A stretch of 53,082 nt of DNA from Trichomonas vaginalis G3 (GCF_026262505.1 NW_026529218.1:1-53082); one strand, 5' to 3'. Positions 17,981 to 30,100 are shown, counted from the first letter of the stretch. Program-made: numbers and translations. The notes: generated by a model from the sequence alone, not told the origin.

Positions 17981-18717
17981 TTAATATTTTCTAAAAAGTC
18001 AACTTCAACAGTCATTCGCACTGGTGCCTTCAGTTCTACAGGCTCGCCCTGAAAGTCAACTAGTCTGAATTGCATGTCTTTCAAATTATGAGGACTAATG
18101 CGAACCCATTTACCTAAATGAGTTGCTATGACAGGAACGTTTGGAATGAACATTGAATTGACTGCATAACAGAAAGACTTATATTCTACTGAACCTTTAC
18201 TATTAACTCCTGAAATGCCTGTGACATTAGCTATTTTAGACTCAATGTACAAACAATTACCATAACATACGTATGGAACAGATTTCATCTCAATCGTTTT
18301 GTCAACACTTTTCAAAGGAAATGTCATATGGTATGCACCCAGAAGCAATTGAACTCTATGACTCATTCGTGTTATCTTAAACTCCTTTGCATAACTGAAC
18401 TTCAAAACTCCTGCAATAAGTTTAACATTCATTAAGTTTTCTTCGTTATCCTTGTTTATTGTAGTATTTATGAGAGCATTTAACACTCCAGCTAATGTTT
18501 CCATCTTATATTCTACATTATTGTGAAATCTTATTTCGTGCTTCTTTCCATCTATTTCAAACTCCATGAAATCTGTTTCATCTGTTATGACAAAAGTTGC
18601 GATAGTATTGAAGTCAACAACTCTGAAAGCAAGTGCTTCATTCTGAAGACCTAAGTTTGTTTGTAGCTTTACTATTCCGTATTCGTTTGGGTCTGTACTT
18701 TGCAAATAGAACAACAT
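17941..18717 (-). CDS. Penton-like minor capsid protein (element 2)
   Basis: 258 residues, apparently whole, beta-strand rich. Segments: YGIVKLQTNL, a FEIDGKKHEIRFHNN strand pair, a helix (METLAGVLNALI), several strands, and the closing MQFRLVDFQGEPVELKAPVRMTVE. The closing motif is shared with 5392-6239 in element 1 (LTLVDANFVPVKLLCP). Related LVDxxGxPV closings are known in minor capsid proteins of Polinton-like viruses, so a vertex role is plausible. The gene is divergently arranged with the fibre gene at 18735, a fitting neighbour for a vertex protein. Confidence 0.6.
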   Translation of the reverse strand: MLFYLQSTDPNEYGIVKLQTNLGLQNEALAFRVVDFNTIATFVITDETDFMEFEIDGKKHEIRFHNNVEYKMETLAGVLNALINTTINKDNEENLMNVKLIAGVLKFSYAKEFKITRMSHRVQLLLGAYHMTFPLKSVDKTIEMKSVPYVCYGNCLYIESKIANVTGISGVNSKGSVEYKSFCYAVNSMFIPNVPVIATHLGKWVRISPHNLKDMQFRLVDFQGEPVELKAPVRMTVEVDFLENIKCNSLQENSELKI

Positions 18718-18734
18718 TTTATTCTCATTAAAAT

Positions 18735-21700
18735 ATGACTATTGCTGCATATGCGTATGAAACAAATGAAGCAAGAAGAGCACATGAACTAGTAAACGAA
18801 AACTCAACTTTAACCATTGAAGGCAATGATTTAGTCATTGACGATGGAAAAACTAAAAAAGTCATTGATTTCGATACTTTTAACACTTATGACCCATTCA
18901 TTACAATAAGTAAAGTTCCTATCATAAATGATGGAACGGTGCAATATATAAATTCTACAGTAGATGCCTCATTAGTGAAAGTATTAAATGTTCTCATTGA
19001 ATTGTTAAAGAGCTTTCGATTTGACGACAACATTAAATGCCTAAAGAATTTAGTCATGAATGAGAAACAAATTCTCGGCGTTGCTGGTAGCAGTAATGAT
19101 GTACACCTTATGACATTAGAATATTATAACGAACATAAAGATGAACTGAAAGGAGAGAAGGGTGACACCGGACCTCAAGGACCACAAGGAATACAAGGAA
19201 TACAAGGAATACAAGGAATACAAGGACCTCAAGGCGAAAACGGTTTGGATGGAAAGGATGGAAAGGATGGAAAAACTGCTAAATCATGGATATGGGACCT
19301 TATAAATACTGGTTTAACAGCTGCTTCATATGGAGTTCTTCAATACCAAATCGGAAAGATATGGGCAGTACTTGGTGAAGAAGTTTTAAATGACGTTAAA
19401 AATGCTTTGAACTTCATTTCAAATGGTTCGGATACTATTAAAACTTTATCTGGTTGGATGCAAGAAACAAGGAGTCAAATAGATACTGTAAGACGTATAG
19501 CAAACAATGCACGTACGGGATTGGATACTTTACGACAAGCACAAAATACACTAAAGGAAGCAAATGATATTCTTGGCTCAGTATCAGACATGCATGAAGA
19601 TTGGCTTAAAGGTATTGACAAATCTTTAAAAAATCACAGTCAGTCTATTGCTGACTACAAGAAAAGTATAGATTTTTTACATAGTGCTATGGACGTACAT
19701 GATGGAAGCATAAGGAACTTACTTAATGCTAACAATAACTTACCAGGAACTATTAAAGCATTTATAAAGTCCTTTGTAAAACCCGGTGCTCTAACATTTA
19801 GGTCTTTGAGAGCAAGAGCATTGAAGTCAAGAGATGCAGAAACTCCAACAGAAGGAACTGAAACAACAGAAACTCCAGAAGAACCACCAAAACCAACAGC
19901 TAATGAAATATTGTTCGAATATTTTCCAAGGTACTCTGTTCTCATTGCATACATTCAAGAAATACTTAAGAAAGCAGACTTGACTTTAGGAGATGATGAA
20001 AGTTCTGTATATCTTTCGTTCCAGTTTCAAATAGCAGAACTTTTGAGACAGATATGCTTAATGTATGACAACATCTCTGATTTCACAAGATATGATGACG
20101 ACCATGACCCGAACACGGTGAAGAAGAAGTTTTACAAACATCCATTAAGACAGGAAAGGTTTTAACACAAAGTCTCATTATTGACACCAAAGATGGCGAA
20201 GTGGACGTTCTTCAAGAGCTGAAGAAAAATACTTCTTCGGGAGGTGGTGGTAGGCATGAACTTGAAATAAATGAGATAGAAGAGAAATTAGCCGAAAAAG
20301 CAGATAAAGAACATAAACACAATATCTCCGATATAAATGAACTTCAAGCTACATTAAATAGTAAAGCGGACAAAAATGAACTTGACGCAATGAACAAAGT
20401 TTTGAAATCTCATAAACACAATATCTCCGATATAAATGAACTTCAAGCTACATTAAATAGTAAAGCGGACAAGAACCATGTTCATTATATAACTTCAGAC
20501 GAACAGATTATAACGGACTACCATGGATATTTAACACGAAGTGATGAAGCGAAGACAAAAAATGTTAATGAAAGAAGATATAAATACATTCGTGCTAAAG
20601 GTTATGACATAAGCTGTACTGTACAGTATGATGTAGCTAAAGCACCAGAAGCATTTGGTTATACCGGTGAAATTTATGCCTCTACTTTCAATGTTAACGG
20701 TGTATTAGTTGAACCAAGATTTACTTTGAGAGTTAAGGCAAAAATAACGTTTGAAGATGCTATTAAAAGTAAAGCTGACAAAGTTGAACTCGAAGCAATG
20801 AACAAAGTTTTGAAATCTCATAAACACAACATCTCCGATATAAATGAACTTCAAGCTACATTAGACAGTAAAGCTGACAAGAACCATACACATAAATCCT
20901 TCACTACTGTTAGAGCAGACGACATAATATTGAACTTTGACCTTGGTTCAAGTGCACCATTAGAAAATCCAAGTACAAGCGTAAAAGATACTCTTAAAAG
21001 TTTAGATAAGAGTTGCAGGAACATTGAAAGTCATGCCAGAAACTTTGAAGCATATGAACTACCAACAATGTTAGATAAGAAAGCAGATAAAACTTATGTG
21101 GATGCAGAACTAACAAAGAAATTTTCGAAACCAGATACAATGACATTTACAACAGAAATTATAAATGGTGAACAGCAACTCCATTTGAATTTGTTAGAGG
21201 TCTTCAACCAGATACTTTTGAATTTTTCTTGGATAATTCTATTGAACTAACATTACATTATAAAAGTGGAACAAATGCAACATTTCATCCGGGAGATACA
21301 TTCCAAATGGTATTTAATGACATAAGTTCTTTAGAATATGTTTATAGAGTTATGAGCATATATGATTTAATATATCCTATAGGAGCTGTTTATACGTCTA
21401 TGAATCCAATAAATCCAAACACTTTATTTGGTGGTAGATGGTATGAAATAGTTGACAGTTTTCCATTCTACACTAATACGCAGTCAATGAAGATGGGAGG
21501 TTCAAAGAAAATAGGTATTGAAAACCTTCCTTCACATATGCATAGGTTCAGTGGAAGAACATCTGTGGAAGGAAACCATTCACATTCAATAACAAAAAGA
21601 GGTTATATAAATCTTGCAGCGGGTTCGAATAGACAGGGAATGAACAGATATGATATCTCAGATGACCCAAAGATGTTAGCACAGGTATTTTCTGTGGAAC

Positions 21701-21808
21701 TGCAGGAAATCATACGCATGTTGTAGCTGGATTACAGACCCAGCAGGTAATGGAAAAGATTATATGCCTCCTTATATAACAATGCACGCTTGGATACGAG
21801 TTGGTTAA
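18735..21808 (+). pseudogene. Long fibre gene region: collagen-like, coiled-coil and tail-collar parts
   Basis: Fibre-type coding in three parts. First is a globular start and a collagen-like stretch of about 14 Gly-X-Y triplets near 19150-19280 (GDTGPQGPQGIQGIQ), then a helical region. Next come repeated units ELQATLNSKADK and HKHNISDIN, typical of trimeric fibre shafts. Last is a C-terminal tail-collar domain: YPIGAVYTSMNPINPN, GGRWYEI, NLPSHMH, GNHSHS and a closing MPPY...AWIR. This end is that of phage tail fibres of the T4 gp12 or collar family, and it is shared with the gene at 39654. It is likely a host-attachment fibre. Broken in two or so places. Confidence 0.75.
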
Positions 21809-21829
21809 AATCTTTAAACTTTACATAAA

Positions 21830-22904
21830 TGAGCTTGAAAGAAGTATTCGAACAACATCCATGGAGGTCATTTAAGAATTCAATGAAGCTGCAAAGAGTT
21901 GGGGATTTACTAACAGAGCTGAAGTGAAAAGGTTCTTTGACAAAAATGTTGTACATCAAACAAAAATAAACCCTTACGACTACTTTTTACCAATTTACTC
22001 CAACACTCCTGACGCATACCAATTTGACACTCTCATTCAAAGCAGAAAAGGAGGACATAAACCATTCCTTCATCTTCATAAATGTTAACACTCGTAAAGC
22101 ATATGCATATCCAATGAAAAAAAAGGAACTCATGAAGTTTTAAGAGTTTTACAAGTTTGTAGCAGAACATCCCACTTCATTAACATCAGACCAAGACAGT
22201 GCATACCTCAGCAATGAAATCACAGAATTTCTCATTAAGCATAACATAACTCACTACACTACTGAAGACCATAACCATAACATACTCGGCATCATAAACC
22301 GCTTCTAAGAACGCTCAGAGATTTAAATCAAGAGCGAGACTTTACCGAAAAACAATGAAACATTTCTCGAAGTATATAATTCCTCAACACATTCTACAAC
22401 AGGACATACACCAAATTCAATGACACAACAACAAGAAAAAAGTATATACAAAAGAAACGAAGCCAAACAACAAAATATCAGAAAATTCAACACAATTTAC
22501 CTCATTCCTGGTACAAAAGTTCGTGTAGTTCTTGACGACAAACCGTTGACAAAGAAACGTTTAAGGTTAAGTAGAAACTATTATATCGTAGACTCTACAC
22601 AAGGTAATGGATATCTTATAAAAGCTGCTGACGACTCCATAGCATTTTATCCTCGTCATAAATTAGTTGAAAGTAGTAATGGCAAACTTGCTGAAACCAT
22701 TGACGAAGCAAAGCGAGAGTGGTTATTGAAATACTTGGCTACAACATAAACGATGACACTTATAAAGTAAGATATGAAGGAGGTGTTGAAGATGTTATAC
22801 CATCTAAGAACTTGAGAGAGTCAAAGCCAACACATCTGGGACCATTAGAGCGGGAGTACTGGAAAGACAAAAATATGCCAGAAAGAATAAGAAAATTCTT
22901 CTAA
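21830..22904 (+). pseudogene. Retroviral-type (rve) integrase, element 2 (broken)
   Basis: Core fragments resemble the element 3 integrase at 41060-42016: a SDQDSAYLSN-like segment corresponds to its SDCESSFKS, followed by an H-N-LGI segment. The best preserved part is the C-terminal DNA-binding end: IRKFNTIYLIPGTKVRVV, a SH3-like strand set (YYIVDSTQGNGYLIKAADDS, in parts) and a chromo-like block (YKVRYEGGVEDVIPSKNL). Polinton integrases of the DDE type insert the element with a 6 bp duplication, as seen here. Broken in several places. Confidence 0.75.
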
Positions 22905-22993
22905 ACTTTTTCATTAGATGTAAATCAGACATGAATGAGAACAGTCATGATATCATTAATGGTACCATTTATTTACACCAAAAAATAATGTTT

Positions 22994-23041
22994 ATGTTAG
23001 AATGTTAGATCTAACACGTTTTCTAACCACTTTTCTAACAT
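22994..23041 (+). repeat. 48 bp iteron, copy 7 (word TGTTAGA)
   Basis: Two direct TGTTAGA words, then TCTAACA, TCTAACC and TCTAACA at 12-base steps. It is preceded by AAATAATGTTT and followed by GGTCTAAACTCT, as in copy 1. It is the left border of the cassette gene at 23143. Confidence 0.9.
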
Positions 23042-23084
23042 GGTCTAAACTCTCGAAAATCATGAATTTTTGACATTTCCTTAT

Positions 23085-23142
23085 GAAAAAAAAATAACGC
23101 TAATTTTTTTCTAAGAAAAATTTTTATCTTGTATGTAAAGAT
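23085..23142 (+). promoter_or_regulatory. Cassette leader, copy 2
   Basis: This is a T-rich leader with GCTAATTTTTTTCTAAG and ATTTTTATCTTGTATGTAAAGAT directly before the ATG. It is a diverged member of the cassette leader family. Confidence 0.55.
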
Positions 23143-24078
23143 ATGATTTCAACAATCGGCACAACAACAATTCAAACTACAGCACCAAACTCGTTAGTCA
23201 TGAATCCAACATCTATGTTAGTAGAGATGAAAAGCTTCATTCCTTCTTCATATACTTTCGAAACAAAAATCCAGAAGATAAAGCAAGAACTTTTAACAAG
23301 TAATTTAGACTGTAGTGCGAAAGATGAAACAAATGAACAGTATCTTTATGAAATGCAGGACATTATTGACCATTTACCCAAATTGCCTGAAATCCAACAA
23401 CAAAAACTAACTATTCCTGAATTCGACGAAATTGAAGTCAAAACAACTGACTCAGTAGAAATAAAGAAGTTCATACGTAAAGTAAATTATGAATTCCTTG
23501 GTTTTCATTGCAACCATAAAGTTATGGACAAAGATTGCGACATGGTTTATAAGAATGTTTCTGACATATATAAATCTGAAGAATTTAAGACCTACGATAA
23601 CTTTGTTTCATTAGTTGCTGAATGTGTTTGGGAAATAAGAGATAAAGATAGAAGAGGCAAAGTATGGAACGAACAACTAAGACCCGCTATGTTTGAGATG
23701 AAGAGAGCAATTGACGCTTAGTTGTTTTAGCAGGTCAAATTTCAATGTATAACGCAAAAATGAACCCGCAATGTTCAAAATGTAAGCAGCATGAGGAAAT
23801 ATAACTACTCCGTCAAAGAGATAGAAAGAATGAGAAACGACTATGCAGATTTAAAGAAAGAAGTAGAAAAGCCAGCAGAAGATAAAATGGACATGTTAGC
23901 ATTTCTGAACAAAAATTATCCAACTGCTGACGATTTCCTTCTATCTGACGTCAAGAAGAAATATAAAGAAACCTTCGGCATTGTTAAAACATTCGATGTA
24001 CTAAAAGAAGAAATAGAAGCTACAAAACTGTTTAAAGTCATGAACCATCGCAACATATACCATGTAAAACGCTTGTAA
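23143..24078 (+). pseudogene. Cassette protein gene, copy 2 of 3 (broken)
   Basis: Close copy of the genes at 1047 and 46065. The N-terminal 190 residues read as in the whole copy; the rest follows with about two breaks. The last residues are KVMNHRNIYHVKRL, as in copy 1 and unlike copy 3 (KISNIHRTIHVKRL). The flanking iterons carry the word TGTTAGA, as for copy 1. It is followed, after a repeat array, by the KilA-N/DUF3627-type gene, the same order as in elements 1 and 3. Confidence 0.75.
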
Positions 24079-24084
24079 ATAGTT

Positions 24085-24131
24085 ATGTTAGAAAGAGGTT
24101 AGAAAACGTGTTAGATCTAACATGCTAACAT
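24085..24131 (-). repeat. 48 bp iteron, copy 8 (word TGTTAGA, reversed)
   Basis: Reversed iteron, 47 bases long, six bases after the cassette gene stop. It is followed by AAACATTATTTTTGCTGAATTC. It pairs with copy 7 as an inverted border. Confidence 0.85.
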
Positions 24132-24952
24132 AAACATTATTTTTGCTGAATTCAGCACAAAATTCTGAGTAAAATGACATATGGCACGTGTCAAACCGTT
24201 GAGTTTTCACAAATTTTAAAAATTGCTGCGGAAAGTTCGTCAAAAAAGTGAAGGTTCCCGACGGTTTCAAAACCGCCATACTTTACATGAAGATAGTTTA
24301 CAATGTCAACTAAATATCATGTACGATAGAAACGGTTATGTAAAGTTTACATTTTGTAAAGTTTTGTCCTGATTCAAGACAAGTCTTGTATTTTTTCAGA
24401 ACAAGTCTTGTATTTTTTCAGAACAAGTCTTGTATTTTTTCAAGACAAATCTTGTCCTGATTCAGAACAAGTCTTGCACTTTTTAGTCAGTTTTTCTTGT
24501 AAAGTTCTCAAATTTGAGAACAATTGTCCTGATTCAAGACAAGTCTTGTATTTTTTCAGAACAAGTCTTGTATTTTTTCAGAACAAGTCTTGTATTTTTT
24601 CAAGACAAATCTTGTCCTGATTCAGAACAAGTCTTGCACTTTTTCAGGAAATCCTATCGTCTAACTTTACAAATGTCACTTTTTCAACATGATTGCATTT
24701 TGGTCGGGGAACAACTTTCTCTCAATTTTGTCACTTTTTTCTATCGTCGTGTTTTGTCACTTTTCCCTCAGGGTGTGTGTCAGAAAATATCCAAAATCTT
24801 TATAGCCTCGTATCTCCTTCAATTCTTGACGGCTTGACATGTATGACACACCATTCAATTCAGAATTATGTGCTGAATCTTATGACCTTCATTTGTTCGT
24901 GACTTCTTTTCACATATGTAACCCTGAATTTTTAACATTTCTTTAACACAGA
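24132..24952. other. Gene-free cassette spacer
   Basis: It holds the tandem palindrome array at 24364-24643, a TTCTGAGTAAAAT...GTGTCAAACCGTTGAGTTTTCAC stretch also found at 47090-47145 in element 3, and several GTCACTTTTT repeats near 24673-24765. No convincing gene is seen; open frames across the array are repeat-driven. Confidence 0.6.
24364..24643. repeat. Duplicated array of ACAAGTCTTGT palindromes, 22 bp step
   Basis: A block of about 120 bases occurs twice (starts at 24364 and 24524). Each block has about five palindromic ACAAG-CTTGT sites, mostly 22 bases apart and separated by ATTTTTTCAGA. Two helical turns per step suggests a site array for a DNA-binding protein. Confidence 0.85.
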
Positions 24953-25008
24953 AAAATAAAGTTAGTTTTATTTTTATTTATTTTTTTATTTTGTATGTAA
25001 GGACAGAT
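24953..25008 (+). promoter_or_regulatory. Cassette leader, copy 3
   Basis: AAATAAAGTTAGTTTTATTTT and a TTATTTTGTATGTAAGGACAGAT end directly precede the ATG. It is almost identical to the leader at 48142-48198. Confidence 0.65.
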
Positions 25009-25834
25009 ATGTCAACAACAGAGAACACAACAACTGCTATCGTTCATGAAGCCATAAATGAAGAATACGAGTACATACAGTTTAACAAACAACTCCGTCT
25101 CATTCGTTCGGTCAAAGACGATATGTACCAAATGCAAAGTATAATGAATGCTCTTCGTTCTACAAAGCAAGCATATCATTGGTTTGAAAACCAACAGGCA
25201 AAAGAACTTTTAGAAGAATTTCCTCATATGATTGCTTCCCTCGGAAAACCGAGGGAAGAGATTCCGTACGAAAATCGCAAGAATTTGGCTCCTGGTTTGA
25301 AAGGTTTATTATGTTCATAGACTTTTAGTAAATGCAGTAGCAATGTGGGCTTCACCTCGTTATGCATGTTTATTTTCAGATTTAGATGAAATATCAAGAC
25401 AAGAACGTGGAGAGATGGAAAAGAAACTTCAAGCAAAAGATGAAGTCATTGAATCCAAAGACAAAAGCATACAGAAAAGAATACCACGTTCGGTACCAAA
25501 AGGAAAGGAAAAGAGTTATAAGTATATGATATATACTGAAGAGTTGGAGAAAGAAGAAGATAGAGATATGGTTATGTTGCATTTAGTCAGAAGAAACAAC
25601 AAAAGCTTTTATGACCTTGCTAAGATTTACAAATCTGACAGAAACTGGTTCTATCGTGAAAACTTACCGATTTCAATGACACCGAATGAGCAAATAAAGG
25701 AAATTGTCAAAAATACTCTTCCTCAAACACACTATGACATCAAAGGTTGCACAATACTTACATTCAAAGAAGACTTAACATTACTGAAGGAAAAAATAAC
25801 AGAATATTTCGATAACTTCAAAGAGGAAGAATAA
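25009..25834 (+). pseudogene. KilA-N/DUF3627-type protein gene (element 2, broken)
   Basis: The start MSTTENTTT at 25009 is chosen over an upstream non-ATG codon. The N-terminal region fits a KilA-N DNA-binding fold (KQLRLIRSVKDDMYQMQSI, in parts, then WFENQQAKELLEE), followed by the MWASPRYA block typical of KilA-N ends. A coiled region and a C-terminal DUF3627-like domain follow (YKYMIYTEELE, MLHLVRRNNKSFYDLAKI, GCTILTFKEDL). Such proteins are multi-copy in many large DNA viruses. The homologue is at 48199. It looks broken about once. Confidence 0.7.
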
Positions 25835-25889
25835 AAAAATCTAAGCTAATTTTATTTTTTTTATAAAATTTTATCTCATATGAAAGAAC

Positions 25890-26105
25890 ATGAATTTAGA
25901 ATATTCGGAACTCATGACAGAAGAAGAGAACGAACAACATGTAAAAGATTATGCAAAATTTCTGAAGACATACAAAGCATTTAAACAATATCTAAATGCT
26001 TCTAAAGATTATGCAAAATTTCTGAAGGTATATAAAGCTTATGAAAAAGCGTATGAAAAGTTTATACATTGGGGAATTGTTGTAAAATATCGATATGAAG
26101 ACTAA
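25890..26105 (+). CDS. Small repeat-containing protein
   Basis: 71 residues built from an acidic start (EEENEQHV) and two near-identical units KDYAKFLK(T/V)YKA, followed by an aromatic basic end. The leader (TTTTATTTTTTTTATAAAATTTTATCTC) resembles the cassette leaders. Function unknown. The duplicated 13-residue helix suggests a short coiled or helical-hairpin protein. Confidence 0.5.
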   Translation: MNLEYSELMTEEENEQHVKDYAKFLKTYKAFKQYLNASKDYAKFLKVYKAYEKAYEKFIHWGIVVKYRYED

Positions 26106-26123
26106 CCAAAAATATATTTTTGC

Positions 26124-26596
26124 TTAAATGACGTCAGGGTCAATTTCTTCAACCATTTCACTTCCTTCGTCAATGTCAATAGAAGCTTCTTCAACCTTTG
26201 GTAAGAACTTTTGTATAACATCTTTGTTCGTTATTGTTTTCAGAGATGAAGAATAATATTTCACATTTGTTTCACCCTTCTTATATTCTTTCTGTTCGGA
26301 AAGATTCATAGCAATACTGAAGAAGTCAATGTTGGAGTTCTTTATAATAGTATAATGAGTATCTTTGACATTCACGAAGAAACCTTTTGTTTCAAAACTA
26401 CTGCTAACTCTTGTGAAGTATAACGTTTGCGGTCAATGACAATAGCTAATGGTCTGACATACTGACCAAACTTAGATTCTTTCACAAACTTCTTGTTAAA
26501 GATAACATTGACGTTTGAAGCATTATTGAACTCATTCTTGATGACAGTAGCGAGAGCATTGTATGAAAAGAACTTGCAATCTTGCATGTGTTTCAT
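26124..26596 (-). pseudogene. Unknown minus-strand gene left of polymerase
   Basis: Coding on the minus strand from MKHMQDCKFFSYN at 26596 to an acidic end (EEASIDIDEGSEMVEEIDPDV). Middle segments are VNVIFNKKF, YVRPLAIVIDRKRYTSQELA and KDTHYTIIKNSNIDFF. It looks like one gene with a break, or two tightly overlapping genes. It shares an AT-rich divergent promoter region with the polymerase gene. No family is recognised. Confidence 0.45.
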
Positions 26597-26852
26597 TAAA
26601 ATAAAAATATTAAATTATTTTGAAAAATAACTTAAAAAAATCTAATCTAATTTTTTCAAAAATATTTTTTTATTTCCTACTAAAGATGTATCGGAAGTTG
26701 TCTAAGTTAGAACACTCGGAAATAAAACAACTTCTTACAGAAGCTAATATAGATGTTGCAAAGCATTACACAACAAACAAAAAGGCACTCGCTGACATCC
26801 TCAATGACTATAATGGTGAAATAACTTATGATAGAATTCATGAGTTCATAAA

Positions 26853-26878
26853 GCCGCAACGCGGCGAGGACGAAGTCC
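26853..26878. repeat. Paired GC micro-hairpins inside the polymerase gene
   Basis: GCCGCAACGCGGC and GGACGAAGTCC are two bases apart, with 4-5 bp stems and three-base loops. They code in frame for PQRGEDEVH. It is the third such pair in element 2. Confidence 0.75.
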
Positions 26879-26929
26879 ATGCAAGAGCATTTCCTTTAAA
26901 TGACGTTGCTATTGACTTATATCATAGAC

Positions 26930-27140
26930 GTTCAATACCTCATGAAGTAAGAAGAGAAATGTTTGACATAACAAATGCAAACGTTGGTCATACTCGTAAA
27001 GCTCTTTCACATGACGTTCGTCAAGAGATGTTTGACATAACAAATGCAAACGTTGGTGAAACAAGAAGAGCTGTACCACATGAAGTAAGAAGAGAAATGT
27101 TTGACATAACAAATGCAAACGTTGGTGAAACACGAAAGAG
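26930..27140 (+). repeat. 69 bp tandem repeats in polymerase N-terminal region
   Basis: Three copies of a 23-residue unit with the core REMFDITNANVGETRKA lie in frame, the units differing at a few positions. A fourth, diverged unit (REMFKSAIEQVRKANN) follows. The units look helical and may lengthen the N-terminal priming region. Confidence 0.8.
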
Positions 27141-30100
27141 AGATGACACACTGAAACAACAGAGAAGAGAGATGTTTAAAAGTGCTATAGAACAAGTTCG
27201 CAAAGCTAATAATGTCATTCGTTCCATTGACGACAAACCAAAAGAAGGTGAGAGATGGTTAAAGAAAGATGAAGAAAATAGGAAGAGGAATGTGAAGTCA
27301 GGCAATAGACTCATTGACTTTAACATCGAAGCTTTAGATGAACCAAACAGAGACTACTTACACAAACATTTCGGTAAGGTTTTCATGAGACTCTTAGAGA
27401 AAATTAAAATAAACTCCCAACAGAGATGGATGGTATGTTATAAACTTGGTGGAAAGTATGAATGTTCTACGTTAAACCTCAATAATATTGGAACATTACT
27501 ACATCAGCTCTTGAAGGAGAACTTTATATCAGAGATAGAAGCAAATGCTGCAGGTATTGTTGAAATGCACTATGACTTCTTCTTGACAAACATAAAGAAT
27601 CTTACTGAAATAAAGATGTATGATTTAACAGAATATGAAGGCTTAACGATGTCAGATGTAAAGAAAGGCAAACCAAAAAAGAGACCATATAGAGATGAAA
27701 GCACACTGACAAATGACCAGAAAGCCATTTTGGAAGCTCTTAAGCAAACAGGAAACCCAGCACTTATAGAAAGCTTTTGGAAAGATAATGGTGAAAAGAA
27801 GTTTTATAAGAAGAGAAGCGGTCAGTTCTGGAAGTATCTTTGCACATTACCTATAAATCTTGAACGCTACCAAATCTTCAATGAACTGAACAAAAGAACT
27901 GCAACACTTATGACAGAGGACAATTGTTTCGTTTATGCTTGCATTCAGGCTGGAGTAAATGAAGAAACTATTGACCACATGAGAGAAGTCATTCGTGTTA
28001 GAGACTTTCCTCAAAGTAAAGTACAAGAAATTTCTGACGCAACAGGTATAGCATTTAATGTTACCATTGGTTATTCAATGACTCAAGACATAATGAAATA
28101 AAGAGATATATACCAAAAGAATGCGAAACTGTTAGAACTATTGACTTACTTCTTGTTGAAGACCACTACATGCTAAATGAAAGACTTCCAATGACAACAT
28201 ATTTCATTCGAAACTATAAAGAAATTCTCAAAGCTTGTGGTGGAATGAACATTGAGAAACAGATGAAGATATACAAAGAGAGAAGATAAATATGTAGTTC
28301 GTTATGATAGAACACACCGTATGGGATGTTATGAAAACATTGTGGGAGTGCAAATATTTCGAACCTATTTCTTATGGAGAACTTTTCACATATACGACTG
28401 ACTTATATAAACAGAACCTTGCACCATTTAAAGATTTGACATATGCTCCAAAGTATTGTGTACAACTGAAGAAGAAAGCAGAGTCAAAAGAAGTAAATAA
28501 AGCTAAATGTAAATTCATACCTGAGCACGTTTTCTTTGCTGACTTTGAGTGTAGTACGGATGGCTTTCATAAAGCTTTTAACATCTGTTATGACAGTGAA
28601 GATGGTTCAGTTAGTGAAAGTATTTGGGGTCAAAACTGTGCAACAGAATTTTTGGAAAGACTTCCTGACAAGAGTTTAATATATTTCCATAACCTCAGTT
28701 ATGACATAAACTTCATCTTAAGACACATGACAGAAGTGAAAGGAACTCCCATCATTAAAGGTTCACGAACAATGCAAATAACTGGTTTATATAAAGGACG
28801 GGCAATTATTATAAAAGACTCTTACAGTGTTATAAATAAGAAGCTTAAACTATTTCCTGCTATGTTTAACTTACAAACAGGACCGAAAGAAGTATTTCCA
28901 TATAACTACTACAGCAGTGTTTTGTTAGCAAATGACAACAGAACTGGTGTCATTTCTGAAGCATGTAAGTTTATCCATGATGCAGATACATTTATGAAGA
29001 ACATAGATTCCATCAAAGGTTGCAGAATAGATGAAAACCACTTCGACTTAGAAAAATATAGCACGTTTTACTGCAAACAAGATGTAAGAATTTTAAGAGA
29101 AGGTTTTGTAAAGTTCCGCAATGACTTATTGAAAGAGTTTGATTTAAACGTTTATGACTACGTTAGTATTTGTTCTATTGCTAACAAATTGTTTGAGAAC
29201 AGAGTATACTTCCCGAATGGAAATCTTTATGACCTCTCAAATAAACCAAGAGAATTTATTTCGAGATGCATTCAAGGTGGAAGATGTATGTTGTCAGATA
29301 ACATGAAACAAAAGAGCAAAAAGAAACTCATTGCTGACTTCGACACTGTTTCATTATATCCTTCAGCTATAGCAAGACTTTATACTTTAGAAGGTATTCC
29401 AAAAGTATTGAAGGAAGAAATGTTAAGCACAGAGTATCTCATGAGACATTTATTCGATGACGACCAAAAGGAACCCATTGGTGAAAAGTTTATGTCTGGC
29501 TTCTTTGTTCTCATTAAGATAACAGAGATTGGTATACCCAGACACTTTCATTTAATAGTTTGCGACCCTGAACTAAATCCAGAACTTAACGTTCCAAGAA
29601 GTTCAAACACTTGCTGTCTCATGTATGTTGACCATATAACATTACAAGACCTCATAAAATATCAAGGTGTCAAATGTGAAGTGTTGCAAGGATACTATTA
29701 CGATGGAAACAGAGATATGAGAATAAGAGATGAAGTAAAGAAGTTGTTTGAGTTAAGGTTAAAGTATAAGAAAGAAGAAAACCCCTTACAAGAAATTATA
29801 AAACTCATTCTGAACAGCATTTATGGCAAAACTATTCTATCTCCTATTGAGTCAAAAATAACCATAGTAGATGACAAAGATGCTATAAGATATGCTATAA
29901 GAAATTACAACCATATAGTGAAGTTCGAAGGTTTGGATGGTTCAGATAAAACTATTTTCAAGCTAACGAAAAGCATTTGCAGACACTTTAACTTCTGTCC
30001 ACTTGGTGTTAATATTCTGTCTATGTCAAAACGTATTATGAATGAAGTATTCTGTACTGCAGAGGACATGGGTTCAAATCTTTTACCAGGATACCGACAG

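Noticed and set aside
24364-24643. CRISPR-like array
   Set aside because: The repeats are short palindromes with near-identical short spacers, there are no unique spacers and no cas genes, and the context is eukaryotic.
24408-24837. Open frames across the tandem palindrome array
   Set aside because: They exist only because the repeats lack stops in those frames, and both copies of the block give the same low-complexity peptide.
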